Assembly: GCF_000741175.1 (NCBI RefSeq) | Contig: NZ_JGYS01000005.1 | Span: forward strand, 62,001 to 126,000 | DNA: 64,000 nucleotides | Origin: Bifidobacterium callitrichos DSM 23973 | GTDB lineage: Bacteria; Actinomycetota; Actinomycetes; Actinomycetales; Bifidobacteriaceae | Direction: 5' to 3' | Shown: piece after piece, positions 9,384 through 19,063 of the stretch | Position numbering within the stretch: position 1 is the stretch's first letter | Layout of the letters: each line of letters opens with the position of its first letter | Program-made: the position numbers and the translations under genes | The notes under the pieces: generated by a model | Told to the model about the DNA's origin: nothing | Databases searched by the model: none | What the model saw: only the letters and a program-made list of their open reading frames with translations

Positions 9384-10985
9384 ATGGGTGATGTCGTCAC
9401 CGACAAGGACAAGCAGTACGAGGCCGAGGAGCGCCGGAACGCGCCGGGCCCGGATCAGGCGATGAGCGACCGAGTGAACAACCGTTCGCTGCGTCCGCGC
9501 TCCGAGGCGTTCAAGGAGTTCATGCGCTCCGGATGGGCGGATGACGAGCCGGACATCGAGCCGCTGGAATCCTCGAAGTTCACGCCGGCAAGGCTCAAGG
9601 CCCTCGGCGCCGCCTTTCCGGGCGAGCGTCTGGTGATCCCCGCCGGAAGCCCCAAGGTGCGCAACAACGACTGCGACTACATGTTCCGTCCGGACACCGC
9701 CTTCGCGTACTACACCGGTCTCGGCGTCGACTACGAGGCGGGCGCCGTGCTGGTCCTCAACCCGGTGGACCCGGACTCCCCCGAGGCCAAGGCCGGCCAG
9801 ACCCATGTGCCGGAGCTGTTCGTCGCCCCCCGCGCCGACAACTCCACCACCGACTTCTTCATGAACCCGCACTACGGCGAGTACTGGGTCGGCCCGCGCG
9901 CAGGCCTCAAGGAGATGACCGCGATGACGGGCATCGAGACGCATGACATCGCGCAGCTGGCCGACGCCCTGTCCAAGGACGTGGGTGCGGAGGCCGGCGC
10001 CGTGCGCGTGCGCGTGATGCGCGAGACCGACCCGAAGATCACCGCGCTCGTCGAGTCGGTGCGCGAGGCGAACGGTGCGGCCGATCCGGATAGGAACGCC
10101 GCCGACGACGACAAGCTGCACGAGTTCACGTCCGAGGCCCGCATGGTCAAGGACGCCTATGAGATCGGCGAGATGCGCAAGGCCGTCGACGCCACCAAGC
10201 ACGGCTTCGACCGTCTGCTCTCCTCGCTGCCGTCCGCGCTTGACAAGCCGCGTTCCGAACGCATCCTCGAAGGCGCGTTCAACGCGGTCTCCCGCGAGCT
10301 CGGCAACGCGGTCGGCTACGATTCGATCGTCGCCTCCGGCCCGCACGCCCCGATCCTGCACTGGATGCGCAACACCGGCGTCGTGAAAACCGGCGACATG
10401 CTGCTCGTCGACGCGGGCGTCGAGGTCGACTCCCTGTACACGGCGGACATCACCCGCACCTTCCCCACCAACGGCAGGTTCACCGATCTGCAGAAGCGTC
10501 TGTACCAGGCGGTGCTCGACTCCCAGCAGGCCGGCTTCGAGGCCGCCAAACCGGGTGCCACGTATTCGGACATCCACCACGCGTGCATGCGTGTGATCGC
10601 CGAGCGTCTGCACGACTGGGGTCTGCTGCCGGTGGACGTGGAGACGTCCCTCTCCCCCGAGGGCCAGCAGCATCGCCGTTGGCTCGCCTGCGGCGTGGCG
10701 CATCACCTTGGTCTCGACGTGCACGACTGCGCGCAGGCCCGTTTCGAGTCGTATCAGGGCGCACCGATCCGTCCGGGCATGATCTTCACGATCGAGCCGG
10801 GCCTGTACTTCCGTGAGGACGATCTGCTGATCCCGCCGGAGTACCGTGGCATCGGCATCCGCATCGAGGACGACGTGCTCATGACCGAGAACGGCCCCGA
10901 ATGGATCTCCGCCGGCATCCCGAAGCAGATCGAGGACGTCGAGGAGTGGATGCGCGAACGCGCCGCGGCCGGTCAGGAGCGCTGA
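9384..10985 (+). CDS. pepP: Xaa-Pro aminopeptidase (peptidase M24B)
   Basis: This 533-residue cytoplasmic metallopeptidase has an N-terminal aminopeptidase-P domain (FRPDTAFAYYTGLG and surroundings) and a C-terminal pita-bread domain. The metal ligands can be seen: the Asp of LLVDAGVEVD near residue 341, the Asp of YTADITRTF near 352, the His of HHLGLDVHD near 438, the Glu of FTIEPGLYF near 470 and the Glu of GIRIEDDVLMT near 493. It should remove N-terminal residues that precede proline. The first 60 residues are a charged extension that is longer than in E. coli PepP. The start has a strong GGGAGGAG ribosome site. The Nudix gene follows after three bases, indicating one transcript. Confidence 0.93.
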   Translation: MGDVVTDKDKQYEAEERRNAPGPDQAMSDRVNNRSLRPRSEAFKEFMRSGWADDEPDIEPLESSKFTPARLKALGAAFPGERLVIPAGSPKVRNNDCDYMFRPDTAFAYYTGLGVDYEAGAVLVLNPVDPDSPEAKAGQTHVPELFVAPRADNSTTDFFMNPHYGEYWVGPRAGLKEMTAMTGIETHDIAQLADALSKDVGAEAGAVRVRVMRETDPKITALVESVREANGAADPDRNAADDDKLHEFTSEARMVKDAYEIGEMRKAVDATKHGFDRLLSSLPSALDKPRSERILEGAFNAVSRELGNAVGYDSIVASGPHAPILHWMRNTGVVKTGDMLLVDAGVEVDSLYTADITRTFPTNGRFTDLQKRLYQAVLDSQQAGFEAAKPGATYSDIHHACMRVIAERLHDWGLLPVDVETSLSPEGQQHRRWLACGVAHHLGLDVHDCAQARFESYQGAPIRPGMIFTIEPGLYFREDDLLIPPEYRGIGIRIEDDVLMTENGPEWISAGIPKQIEDVEEWMRERAAAGQER

Positions 10986-10988
10986 ACC

Positions 10989-11510
10989 ATGCCGACTCCC
11001 GAATTCGTGCTCGAACTGCGTAAGAAGATCGGCCATGATCTCCTGTGGCTCAACGGCGTGACCGGCTGCGTGCTCAACGATCGCGGGCAGCTGCTGCTCG
11101 GCCGCCGTTCGGACACCGGCGAATGGGCGATGGTCTACGGCATCAACGAGCCGGGTGAGCAGCCCGCCGACACCGTGGTGCGCGAGATCAAGGAGGAGAC
11201 CGGCGTCGACGCGATCGTCACCGATCTGGTGGCCGTCACCTCCTCCGACAAGGTCATCACCTACGCGAACGGCGACAACACGATGTACATGGACCATTCG
11301 TTCCTGTGCGCGCTGAAGCCCGGCGGCAACGCCGACCCGTTCGTCGGCGACGAGGAGAGCCTTTCCGTCGGCTGGTTCGATCTGGACCGGCTGCCCGAGC
11401 CTCTCGCGGCCAGCACGGTGGAACGCCTCGCGCTGTTCCGCACGTACATCGAGAACAAGGCCAAGGGCGACTCCCACGCGCTGTTCGTGTTCGACGGAGA
11501 ACAGCACTAG
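10989..11510 (+). CDS. Nudix hydrolase
   Basis: This 173-residue protein carries a perfect Nudix box, GX5EX7REUXEEXGU, read here as G-INEPG-E-QPADTVV-REIKEETGV around residues 50-72. It should hydrolyse a nucleoside diphosphate linked to another moiety; the exact substrate is unknown. The ATG lies only three bases after the aminopeptidase stop, so it is co-transcribed and probably translationally coupled. A strong hairpin follows the stop. Confidence 0.9.
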   Translation: MPTPEFVLELRKKIGHDLLWLNGVTGCVLNDRGQLLLGRRSDTGEWAMVYGINEPGEQPADTVVREIKEETGVDAIVTDLVAVTSSDKVITYANGDNTMYMDHSFLCALKPGGNADPFVGDEESLSVGWFDLDRLPEPLAASTVERLALFRTYIENKAKGDSHALFVFDGEQH

Positions 11511-11538
11511 CGGATCGCAACGCCGACAAACGGCAACA

Positions 11539-11581
11539 GAGAGAGGCCGTCGCTGAGAATCACTCAGCGACGGCCTCTCTC
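11539..11581. terminator. Bidirectional terminator hairpin
   Basis: A 19-base-pair perfect inverted repeat (arms 11539-11557 and 11563-11581) around a five-base AATCA loop lies between the converging Nudix gene and the opp ATPase gene. Its position and symmetry suit termination from both sides. Confidence 0.85.
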
Positions 11582-11602
11582 ATATCAGCAGTGCCGGACC
11601 CA

Positions 11603-13315
11603 TCACACCTCGGAGGCGAGCAGCTCGTGGAGCTGATCGCGGTGGATGCGCTGCTCGCGCGGGTCGGGCACCGGCAGCGAGGCCAGCAGCTTCTTCGTGT
11701 ACGGGTTCTGCGGACGCTGCATGATGTCGTCCGCGTCGCCGTGCTCGACGATGCGGCCCTTGTGCATCACCATGATGCGGTCGGCGAGCATGTCGACGAC
11801 CGCCAGATCGTGGGTGATGAACAGACATGCGAAGCCGATCTCGACCTGCAGCTTCTTGAACAGCTGGAGCACCTTCGCCTGCACGGACACGTCCAGTGCG
11901 GAGGTCGGCTCGTCGGCGATGAGCAGCGACGGCTTCAACGCGAGTCCGCGCGCGAGCGACGCCCTCTGCCGCTGGCCGCCGGAGAGCTCATGCGGGAATC
12001 GGTTCATGTACGCGCGCGGCAGCTGCACCATTTCGAGCAGGTCTCCCACGTAGTCCCTCGCCTCGGCGACGGAACCGTACTTGCCGTGCACGATGAGCGG
12101 CTCGGCGACGTTCTCGGCGATGGTCATCAGCGGGTTGAACGAGCTTCCCGGATCCTGGAACACGAAGCCGATGTCGGCACGCTTGGGCTTGAAGTCGCGT
12201 TCCTTGACGCCGTTCATCTCGATGCCGAGCACGTTGAGCGAGCCGCCGGAGACCTTCTGCAGGCCGGCGATCGCACGGCCCGTCGTGGATTTGCCGGAAC
12301 CGGATTCGCCCACGAGGCCAAGCACCTCGGAACGGTGGATGGTGAAGTCGATGCCGTCGACCGCCTTGAAGTCGGGCTGCATGAGGTGGCCCGGGTAGGT
12401 GATCGTCAGTCCCTTCGCCTCGACGGCCACCGGCTGTTCGCGCCAGTCGGACTCACGCTCCAACACCCTGCCGTCGCGGTCGTACACGGTGAGCTTCTGC
12501 CCGATGCGCGGCACGGCGCCGAGCAGACGCTTGGTGTAGTCGGCCTGAGGATGGTAGAAGATCTGATCGACCGTGCCCTGTTCGACGACGTGGCCGCGGT
12601 ACATGACGACGACCTGATCGGCGATGTCGGCGATGACGCCCATGTTGTGCGTGATGATGAGTACGGAGGCGTCGAACTCGTCGCGGGCGAGGCGCAGCAG
12701 GTCGAGGATCTCGGCCTGAACGGTGACGTCGAGCGCGGTGGTGGGCTCGTCGGCGAGGATGAGGCCGGGGTTGAGCACCAACGCCATCGCGATGACGATG
12801 CGCTGCTTCTGGCCGCCGGAGAACTGGTGCGGATAGTAGTCCACGCGCGTCTCGGCGTCCGGGATGCCGACCTTCTTCAGGATGTCGATGGCCTTGGCGC
12901 GCAGCTCCTTCTTGTCCTTCATGCCGTGCGCGCGCAGGCCCTCCTCGATCTGCCAGCCGATGGTGTAGACCGGGTTCAACACCGAGTTGGGCTCCTGGAA
13001 GACCATCGCGGCCTCGGAGCCGCGCACCTCGCGCAGCTGTTCACCGCTCAGGGAGAGCACGTCGAGCGAGTCGGAGCCGTCTCGCTTGGACAGGTAGACG
13101 GCGCCGGAGGTGGTGGCGGTCTCGGGCAGGAGCTTGATGATCGATCGTGCGGTCACGGACTTGCCGGAGCCGGATTCGCCGACCACGCCGACGACGGTCT
13201 TGCGCGGGATGGTGAAGTTGATCCTGTCGATCGCCTTGATGGATCCTGCGTCGGTCATGAAGGAGACGGACAGGTCCTTGATCTCGGCGAGATTGGCGTT
13301 CTGGGACTCGGTCAT
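11603..13315 (-). CDS. oppDF: Peptide ABC transporter, fused double ATP-binding subunit (OppD-OppF)
   Basis: This 570-residue protein contains two complete ABC ATPase domains. The first has Walker [10 protein letters not shown] near residue 50 and the signature FSGGQKQRI. The second has Walker [10 protein letters not shown] near residue 338, [17 protein letters not shown] and Walker [15 protein letters not shown]. Both halves carry the C-terminal oligopeptide/dipeptide extension style (VPRIG, SLPVPDP). In most bacteria these are the separate OppD and OppF subunits; a single fused chain is common in actinobacteria. The ribosome site AAGGAGTG lies inside the end of oppC. It powers peptide import through OppBC. 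Confidence 0.92.
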   Translation of the reverse strand: MTESQNANLAEIKDLSVSFMTDAGSIKAIDRINFTIPRKTVVGVVGESGSGKSVTARSIIKLLPETATTSGAVYLSKRDGSDSLDVLSLSGEQLREVRGSEAAMVFQEPNSVLNPVYTIGWQIEEGLRAHGMKDKKELRAKAIDILKKVGIPDAETRVDYYPHQFSGGQKQRIVIAMALVLNPGLILADEPTTALDVTVQAEILDLLRLARDEFDASVLIITHNMGVIADIADQVVVMYRGHVVEQGTVDQIFYHPQADYTKRLLGAVPRIGQKLTVYDRDGRVLERESDWREQPVAVEAKGLTITYPGHLMQPDFKAVDGIDFTIHRSEVLGLVGESGSGKSTTGRAIAGLQKVSGGSLNVLGIEMNGVKERDFKPKRADIGFVFQDPGSSFNPLMTIAENVAEPLIVHGKYGSVAEARDYVGDLLEMVQLPRAYMNRFPHELSGGQRQRASLARGLALKPSLLIADEPTSALDVSVQAKVLQLFKKLQVEIGFACLFITHDLAVVDMLADRIMVMHKGRIVEHGDADDIMQRPQNPYTKKLLASLPVPDPREQRIHRDQLHELLASEV

Positions 13316-13318
13316 GGC

Positions 13319-14518
13319 TCACTCCTTTCCTTCATCCGAAGCGGGGGCCTTGCCCTCGCCGGTCCATTCGCTGCCCGGGATCGCCGGATCGTGGTCGATG
13401 ACGGTGACGGGCGTCTCGCCGGGGGCGAGCGGGTTCCTGGCCGCGTCGAGCTCGGCGACGACCTCGTTGCGCACGCCGGGCTTCTCGCTCGGGTCGACGG
13501 AGGTGTCCTCGATCGAGCCGACGACCTCGCCGGCGGACTTGCGGGCGCGCAGACGCGGATCGGCCAGATCGTTGAGCGATTCGCCGACGAGCGTGATGCC
13601 GAGCACGATGAGCACGATCGCCAGACCCGGGAAGATGGCCGTCCACCAGATGCCGGCGGTCACGTCGGCGACGGAGCGGTTCAGATCGTAGCCCCATTCG
13701 GAGGCGGCGGTCGGCTCGATGCCGAAGCCGAGGAAGCCCAGTCCGGCGAGGGTGAGGATCGCCTCGGAGGAGTTGAGCGTGAGAATCACCGGCAGGGTAC
13801 GGGTGGAGTTCTTGAGCAGGTGCTTGGTCATGATGCGCCAGGTGGAGGCGCCGACGACCTTCGCGGATTCGACGTACGCGGAGGACTTGATGCGCACCAC
13901 CTCGGCGCGGATCGTGCGGAAGTACTGTGGGATGTACACCACGGTGATCGAGATGCCGGAAGCGAGGATGCCGCTCCACAGGCCGGACTGGCCGCCGGAG
14001 ATCATGATGGCCATGAGGATGGCGAGCAGCAGGGACGGGAACGAGTAGATCGCGTCGGCGATCACGACGAGCACGCGGTCGACCCATCCGCCGAAGTAGC
14101 CGGAGACGAGTCCGAGCAGCACGCCGGCGAAGATGGAAAGCAGCACGGCGATGACGATGGCGATGATGGCGGTGCGCGCGCCCCAGATGGTGCGGCTGAA
14201 CACGTCGTAGCCGCCCACGGTCGTGCCCCAGATGTGTTCGGCGCTGGGCGCGGCCTGCGTCGGGAACGCCTGACCGGACGAGTCCTTCATCTGCGAGTAG
14301 CCGTACGGTGCGATGAGCGGCGCGAGGATGGCCAGCAGGATGAAGAAGAACGTGATCACCAGTCCGGTGACGAGCATGCCCTTCTGCCAGCCGACGGCGA
14401 TGCGCAGATCCTTGATGATCGGGGCCTTGGTCCACCATGGGCCGGACTTGTTGACCTTGAGGTCGTTCAGGCGGCTGTCGCCGGGCACGCCGACCTTGTT
14501 GACGGTGCTTTCGGTCAT
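13319..14518 (-). CDS. oppC: Peptide ABC transporter permease (OppC-like)
   Basis: This 399-residue inner-membrane permease has an N-terminal cytoplasmic segment of about 45 residues, then about six hydrophobic segments starting at LVTGLVITFFFILLAIL, and the binding-protein-dependent transport motif ending in DPRLRARKS after the last helix. After that it carries an unusual hydrophilic tail of about 75 residues, acidic and proline-rich, with no recognised domain. Its ATG lies just after the oppB stop, and its own 3' end contains the ribosome site of oppDF. Confidence 0.9.
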   Translation of the reverse strand: MTESTVNKVGVPGDSRLNDLKVNKSGPWWTKAPIIKDLRIAVGWQKGMLVTGLVITFFFILLAILAPLIAPYGYSQMKDSSGQAFPTQAAPSAEHIWGTTVGGYDVFSRTIWGARTAIIAIVIAVLLSIFAGVLLGLVSGYFGGWVDRVLVVIADAIYSFPSLLLAILMAIMISGGQSGLWSGILASGISITVVYIPQYFRTIRAEVVRIKSSAYVESAKVVGASTWRIMTKHLLKNSTRTLPVILTLNSSEAILTLAGLGFLGFGIEPTAASEWGYDLNRSVADVTAGIWWTAIFPGLAIVLIVLGITLVGESLNDLADPRLRARKSAGEVVGSIEDTSVDPSEKPGVRNEVVAELDAARNPLAPGETPVTVIDHDPAIPGSEWTGEGKAPASDEGKE

Positions 14519-14519
14519 G

Positions 14520-15608
14520 TCAGTACCTCACTCTCGGGTCGATGAGCGCGGCGACCACGTCGACGATGAAGTTGACGACGGCCACGATGATGGCGATGAG
14601 GATCACGATGCCCTGCACGGCCACGAAGTCGCGGGCCTTGAGATAGGTGGAGAGCATGAAGCCCAGTCCCTTCCATTCGAAGGTCGTCTCCGTCAGAACC
14701 GCTCCGGCGAGCATCATCGCGATCTGCATGCCCATGACGGTGATGATCGGGATCAGGGCCGGACGCCACGCATGCTTCTTGAGCAGGCGCGATTCGGACA
14801 CGCCGCGGGAGCGTGCTGCCTCGACGTAGCCGGAGTTGTAGGTGGCGATCACGTTGGTGCGCACCAGACGGATGAACACGCCGGCGGTCAGCAGGCCCAG
14901 CGCGAGGGCCGGCAGGACGGCGTGACGCAGCACGTCGGTAAGGACGGTCATGTCGCCCAGCTGGAGCGAGTCGATGATGTAGAAGCCGGTCGGCGAGACG
15001 AGACGCTGGAACTGCATCTCGCTGGTCAGGTCGGAGCGACCCGAGGAGGGCAGCACGTTGAGCCACACGGCGAAGATGAGCTTGAGGACCAGGCCGAGGA
15101 AGAACACGGGGGTCGCGTAGCACAGGATGGCGAACACGCGGATGCCGGCGTCGGCCGCGTGGTCGCGGTGGCGGGCGGCGATGCGGCCGAGCCCGATGCC
15201 GACGATGAGCGCGACAATGAGCGAGAGGAACGCCAGCTCGAACGTGGCGGCGCCGTACCGGGTGAGGATGGTGATGACCGGCTGGTTGTCGGTGAGCGTC
15301 GTGCCGAGGTCGCCGTGCAGCAGACCGCCGAGGTAGTCGAGGTACTGCACGATGAGCGGACGGTCGTAGCCGGCGGCATGGATGCGCTTGTTCAGCTCCT
15401 CGGGCGTGAGTCGGCCGCCGAGCGCGGCGGAGATCGGGTCTCCGGTGGCGCGCATCACGAAGAAGACGATGGTGACGAGGATGAAGACCGTGGGGATGAT
15501 CAGCAGGAATCTGGTCAGGATGAATCGGAAGAACCCGCCGGACAGACGGTTCCGCTTTGGCTTGGCCGCCTTTGTTCCGGTGGAGTCCGTTGCGGTGCTG
15601 TCTGACAC
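14520..15608 (-). CDS. oppB: Peptide ABC transporter permease (OppB-like)
   Basis: This 362-residue permease starts with a basic cytoplasmic leader and the helix FILTRFLLIIPTVFILVTIVFF, then TGDPISAAL, which is typical of OppB/DppB N-termini. At least five further membrane segments follow, ending in VAALIDPRVRY. The EAA-type loop YVEAARSRGVSES.LLKKHAWRPALIPI contacts the ATPase. It is followed immediately by oppC. A hairpin separates it from the upstream oppA gene, which would let the binding protein be made in excess. Confidence 0.92.
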   Translation of the reverse strand: MSDSTATDSTGTKAAKPKRNRLSGGFFRFILTRFLLIIPTVFILVTIVFFVMRATGDPISAALGGRLTPEELNKRIHAAGYDRPLIVQYLDYLGGLLHGDLGTTLTDNQPVITILTRYGAATFELAFLSLIVALIVGIGLGRIAARHRDHAADAGIRVFAILCYATPVFFLGLVLKLIFAVWLNVLPSSGRSDLTSEMQFQRLVSPTGFYIIDSLQLGDMTVLTDVLRHAVLPALALGLLTAGVFIRLVRTNVIATYNSGYVEAARSRGVSESRLLKKHAWRPALIPIITVMGMQIAMMLAGAVLTETTFEWKGLGFMLSTYLKARDFVAVQGIVILIAIIVAVVNFIVDVVAALIDPRVRY

Positions 15609-15672
15609 GCGTTGCTCCTTTGGAATGAGTGATGTACGAATGGGTGATGATGCGATAATGCTCCCGTCGATA

Positions 15673-15704
15673 CCGGCCGTCAGCGATTCATGGCTGACGG
15701 CCGG
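15673..15704 (-). terminator. Intercistronic hairpin between oppA and oppB
   Basis: A 12-base-pair perfect stem (arms 15673-15684 and 15693-15704) with an eight-base loop lies in the 147-base gap downstream of oppA on the minus strand. No clear T-run follows, so partial read-through or 3'-end protection is likelier than full termination. Confidence 0.6.
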
Positions 15705-15755
15705 CGCCGGCGGGAGCGGATGGGGTGGATGGGCGGACCTACGTCAGCCTATCGG

Positions 15756-17393
15756 TCAGCCCTTGGTGACGGAGGCGTAGCGGAAGCGGAACGACGCATC
15801 GAGGGTGACGCCCTTGACGTCCGCACCGGTCACGGCCACCTGCGCGCCCTGCAGCAGCGGGATGGTGGACAGGTCCTCGGTCTCGAGCTTCTGGATCTGC
15901 TTCAAGATCTCCTCACGAGCGGAGGCATCCTTCTCGCCGGCCTGCTTGACGATGAGGTCGTTGACCTCCTTGTTGGAGTAGCCGTTGTTGACGAAGTTGC
16001 CGTCACGGAAGAACGGAGACAGGTAGTTGTCCGGGTCGGAGTAGTCCGGGAACCAGCCGAGCTGGTAGACCGGGTAGGCGCCATCGGAGCTGTCGGTGAC
16101 GTTGCGCTCCTTGTTGTACTGGGTCCATTCGGTGGACTGCAGGTCGACCTTGAACAGGCCGTCGGCCTCGAGTTGGTTCTTGATGGCGGCGTACTCGTCG
16201 GCGGAGGAGGAGCCGTAGTGGTCGTTGTTGTACTGCAGCTTCAGGTCGACCGGGGTCTTGACGCCGGCGGCCTCGAGGACCTGCTTGGCCTTCTCGGCGC
16301 TCGGCTTGCCGTTGCCGTCGCCGTAGGCGGCCTTCAGGGTGTCGTCGTGACCGGCGAGGCCGTCGGGGATGAAGGAGTACAACGGGGTGTAGGTGTCCTT
16401 GTAGACCTTGGTGGACAGCTCGTCGCGGTCGATGAGGTTCGCGACGGCCTGACGAACGGCCTTGGCCTTGTTGGCGTCCGGCTCGCTGGACTTCTCGCCG
16501 TACGGCTGGATCTTGAAGTTGAAGGCGAGGAAGCGCTCCTCACCGCCCGGTCCCTTGACGACCTTGACCTTGGAGTCCTTGGAGAGATCCTCGATGTCGG
16601 TCGGGCTCAGGGAGCGGTAGGCGACGTCGACCTGACCCTGCTGGACGGCGAGCTTCAGGTTGGAGGCGTCGGCGAAGTACTTGACCTGCACGGCGGAGTT
16701 CTTGGCCGGGGTCAGGCCCTGGTAGGAGTCGTTCTTGGCGTAGGCGGCGGACTCGTTGTTCTTGAACGAGGTGAGCGTGTACGGGCCGGCGAACGCCTTC
16801 TTGGAGACGATGGTGTCGGCGGGGGTGAGCTTGTCGGCGTCGAAGGAGTCCTCGTCGACGATCGGGCCGGCCGGGCTGGAGAGCACCTGCTTGAGGGTCA
16901 CGTCGTAGGGCACGGTGTCCTTGAACACGACGGTGGTGTCGTCCTTGGCGGTGACGGAGTCGATGTTGGCGAGCAGCGAGCTCGGGCCGTTCGGGTCGTC
17001 GATCTTCTTGATGCGGTCGAAGGAGAACTTGACGTCGGAGGCGGTCAGGTCGTTGCCGTTGGCGAACTTGAGACCGTCCTTGAGCTTGACGGTGAACTCG
17101 GTGCCGTCGGAGTTCCACGTGCCGTCGTCGGCGGCGATGTCCGGGCTCAGTTCTGAGGTGTTGTAGTTCTGCGCGTACAGGAACGGGAAGATCTGGATCT
17201 GCACGGCGTAGGAGCCGTTGTCGTAGGAGCCGGCCGGGTCGACGCTGGTGATCTTGTCGGTGGTGCCGATGGTGATGGCCGAACCCGCGTTCGCGGTGGC
17301 GCCTGCGCCGTCGTCCTTCACGCCGCCGCATGCGGCGAGCGAGGCGATGGCCGCGACGGATGCGATCAGCGCCATGACTTTCCTGGATTTCAT
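15756..17393 (-). CDS. oppA: Peptide-binding lipoprotein of ABC transporter (OppA-like, SBP family 5)
   Basis: This 545-residue extracytoplasmic binding protein begins with a lipoprotein signal peptide: basic KSRK, a hydrophobic stretch, then lipobox LAAC with Cys22 as the lipidated residue. The mature part has the family 5 features KITSVDPAGSYDNGS, SVPYD-type segments, and SPDIAADDGTWNSDGTEFTVKLKDGLKFANG. It captures oligopeptides at the cell surface for OppBCDF. It heads the minus-strand operon; the ATG has a GAGAGGA ribosome site, and a TATAGT -10-like hexamer lies at 17469-17474. A ROK regulator is transcribed divergently, but whether it controls this transporter is unknown. Confidence 0.92.
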   Translation of the reverse strand: MKSRKVMALIASVAAIASLAACGGVKDDGAGATANAGSAITIGTTDKITSVDPAGSYDNGSYAVQIQIFPFLYAQNYNTSELSPDIAADDGTWNSDGTEFTVKLKDGLKFANGNDLTASDVKFSFDRIKKIDDPNGPSSLLANIDSVTAKDDTTVVFKDTVPYDVTLKQVLSSPAGPIVDEDSFDADKLTPADTIVSKKAFAGPYTLTSFKNNESAAYAKNDSYQGLTPAKNSAVQVKYFADASNLKLAVQQGQVDVAYRSLSPTDIEDLSKDSKVKVVKGPGGEERFLAFNFKIQPYGEKSSEPDANKAKAVRQAVANLIDRDELSTKVYKDTYTPLYSFIPDGLAGHDDTLKAAYGDGNGKPSAEKAKQVLEAAGVKTPVDLKLQYNNDHYGSSSADEYAAIKNQLEADGLFKVDLQSTEWTQYNKERNVTDSSDGAYPVYQLGWFPDYSDPDNYLSPFFRDGNFVNNGYSNKEVNDLIVKQAGEKDASAREEILKQIQKLETEDLSTIPLLQGAQVAVTGADVKGVTLDASFRFRYASVTKG

Positions 17394-17875
17394 GGGAATC
17401 CTCTCTCTAAGGTTCCTAGGGTGTGTTCCTAGGCCACATCGCGTATGCGCCGGTGTGGATTAGAGCCGACTATAGGAACTCTTTGTGTTAACCGGACGTT
17501 TCCTTATGTGACGCGCATGCATTGCGATATGTCGTTTTCCTTGGAATTCCAACGTTTCATTATTTCGTCCACATATCGAATCCGACAATGAGGCGATGTC
17601 CGAATCGTGGACCCCTCCATTGAGATCACAGACCGCATGTTCACTGAAAACAGGGAAGTTAAGAACACTTACAAATCCGCCGATCCCCGACGCCAAGCCG
17701 CTCCCGGGAGGTTGCGGGAGCCGGCAGCGAGACTATAATGAAAAGACACATTGCTTAAATAGTAGGTGCGGGCAGTGTCGCGGCGCATACTATCATTCCC
17801 TGACGCCCGTGGGCGGTACGAGACATGACGGACGATTACGACAGTGATATGACGGTATTCAAGGAAGGCGGCATC
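17394..17875. promoter_or_regulatory. Divergent intergenic region between oppA and the first ROK gene
   Basis: This gap of about 480 bases holds no convincing gene. It contains two CCTAGG palindromes close together (17416-17434), a TATAGT-like -10 for oppA (17469-17474, minus strand), a GTTAAC palindrome near 17487, a CCGGACGTTTCCTTA string at 17492-17506 that recurs in near-identical form upstream of the second ROK gene, an AT-rich stretch to about 17600, and a CTCCCG/CGGGAG imperfect hairpin just before the plus-strand promoter. Confidence 0.6.
17712..17739 (+). promoter_or_regulatory. Sigma-70-type promoter for the first ROK gene
   Basis: TTGCGG (17712-17717) and a consensus TATAAT (17734-17739) are separated by 16 bases. 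Transcription would begin near 17746, leaving a leader of about 130 bases before the chosen start codon. Confidence 0.6.
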
Positions 17876-19024
17876 ATGGCCGATCAGGCGTACACAGGTT
17901 CGCTCCCGCTGAGGTCCCCCGGCCGGACGACCAAGGCCAGCCCCTCCGACGTGCGGCGGCTCAACCGCTCGCTCATCTTCAATCTGCTGTTCCCGGCGAG
18001 CCGCTATTCGCGCGCCCAGCTGGGACGGATGACCGGACTGTCACGCGTGGCCGTCTCGGACGTCGTGGCGGGCATGCTCGATGAGGGACTGATCCGCGAG
18101 AACGGCCATGTCTCCCCCGTCACCGGCAAGGGCAAGAGGGCCATGCTGCTGAGCGTGGACACGACGCGCCTGCGCATCATCAGCATCGATCTGGCCCAGC
18201 CGCATCTCGTGCAGGGCGCCCTGACCGATCTGCTCGGAAACCCCCTGCAGCATATGGAGAGCGCGCTGGGGCCGGACGTCCGCGTCGATGCGGACACCAT
18301 CGTCCAGCTCGTCGACCAGCTCACCGCCGACCTCGACATGGGCTCGCTCGTCGGCATCGGGGTCGCCGTGCCGGGCGTGGTCCGCGGCGGCGTGGTGAGC
18401 GAGTCCACGGCGCTCGGGTGGCGAGACGTGGATCTCAAGACCGTGCTGGAGACCCGGTTCACCGTTCCCGTCACGATCGCGAACAACGTGATGTGCACGA
18501 TGCTCACCGAGCGCTTCTTCGGACAGGCCGGCCCGAATCTCGTGTTCGTCAAGATCGGCCACGGCATCGGCTCGGCGACGCTCATCAACGACGTGCCGGT
18601 CATCGGCGAACAGCACGCCGGCGGCGAGATCGGCCACATCTCCCCCGACCCCGAGCACGGACCGCTCTGCCCCTGCGGCAAGCGCGGGTGCATGGAGCGC
18701 GTGATCTCGGCCGGTGTGCTGCGAGAGCGCATGATCGGCGCCGACGAGACGAAACGCACCGCCATCATCCGTGAGGCCGGCGAGTACTTCGCCTCGGCGA
18801 TGGCCATGCCGGTCGGCCTGCTCGACATCAGTGACGTGTGCGTGTACGGGCCCGCGGACGTGGTCAACGACACCTTCCTCGAGGCGGCGCAGCGGCGTCT
18901 CGACGCGATGACGCTGTCGAAGTTCCATGATCGGGCGGTCATCCGCCGCTGCCAGTGCGGAGCGGAGGCCACCCTGCGAGGCGCGGCGGTGGTCGTCGTG
19001 CTGCACCATCTCGAGGAGGAATAG
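17876..19024 (+). CDS. ROK-family transcriptional regulator (NagC/XylR type)
   Basis: This protein of about 382 residues has an N-terminal winged helix-turn-helix (NRSLIFNLLFPASRYSRAQLGRMTGLSRVAVSDVV, split here only by position) and a C-terminal ROK sugar-kinase-like domain with CPCGKRGCMERV, whose cysteines and histidine bind zinc. It probably represses sugar or amino-sugar genes and responds to a sugar ligand. The frame is open from 17825, but the ATG at 17876 follows AAGGAAGG at good spacing. The ATP-binding residues of true ROK kinases are not obvious. Its neighbours are oppA (divergent) and cutC (convergent), so the target is not clear from context. Confidence 0.88.
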   Translation: MADQAYTGSLPLRSPGRTTKASPSDVRRLNRSLIFNLLFPASRYSRAQLGRMTGLSRVAVSDVVAGMLDEGLIRENGHVSPVTGKGKRAMLLSVDTTRLRIISIDLAQPHLVQGALTDLLGNPLQHMESALGPDVRVDADTIVQLVDQLTADLDMGSLVGIGVAVPGVVRGGVVSESTALGWRDVDLKTVLETRFTVPVTIANNVMCTMLTERFFGQAGPNLVFVKIGHGIGSATLINDVPVIGEQHAGGEIGHISPDPEHGPLCPCGKRGCMERVISAGVLRERMIGADETKRTAIIREAGEYFASAMAMPVGLLDISDVCVYGPADVVNDTFLEAAQRRLDAMTLSKFHDRAVIRRCQCGAEATLRGAAVVVVLHHLEEE

Positions 19025-19063
19025 CGGCGCACCGCCGATCAGCACCGTTCAGCGGTGCGCCGC
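19024..19063. terminator. Bidirectional terminator overlapping the ends of both genes
   Basis: A 12-base-pair stem (19024-19035 and 19052-19063) encloses the cutC stop codon in its loop and touches the ROK stop codon. It should end both converging transcripts. Confidence 0.7.

Noticed and set aside
11306..14545. Plus-strand open frame of over 1000 codons
   Set aside because: It is antisense to oppDF and oppC, has a low-complexity Arg/Asp/Gly/Val-rich product and no family features; long antisense frames are common in GC-rich DNA.
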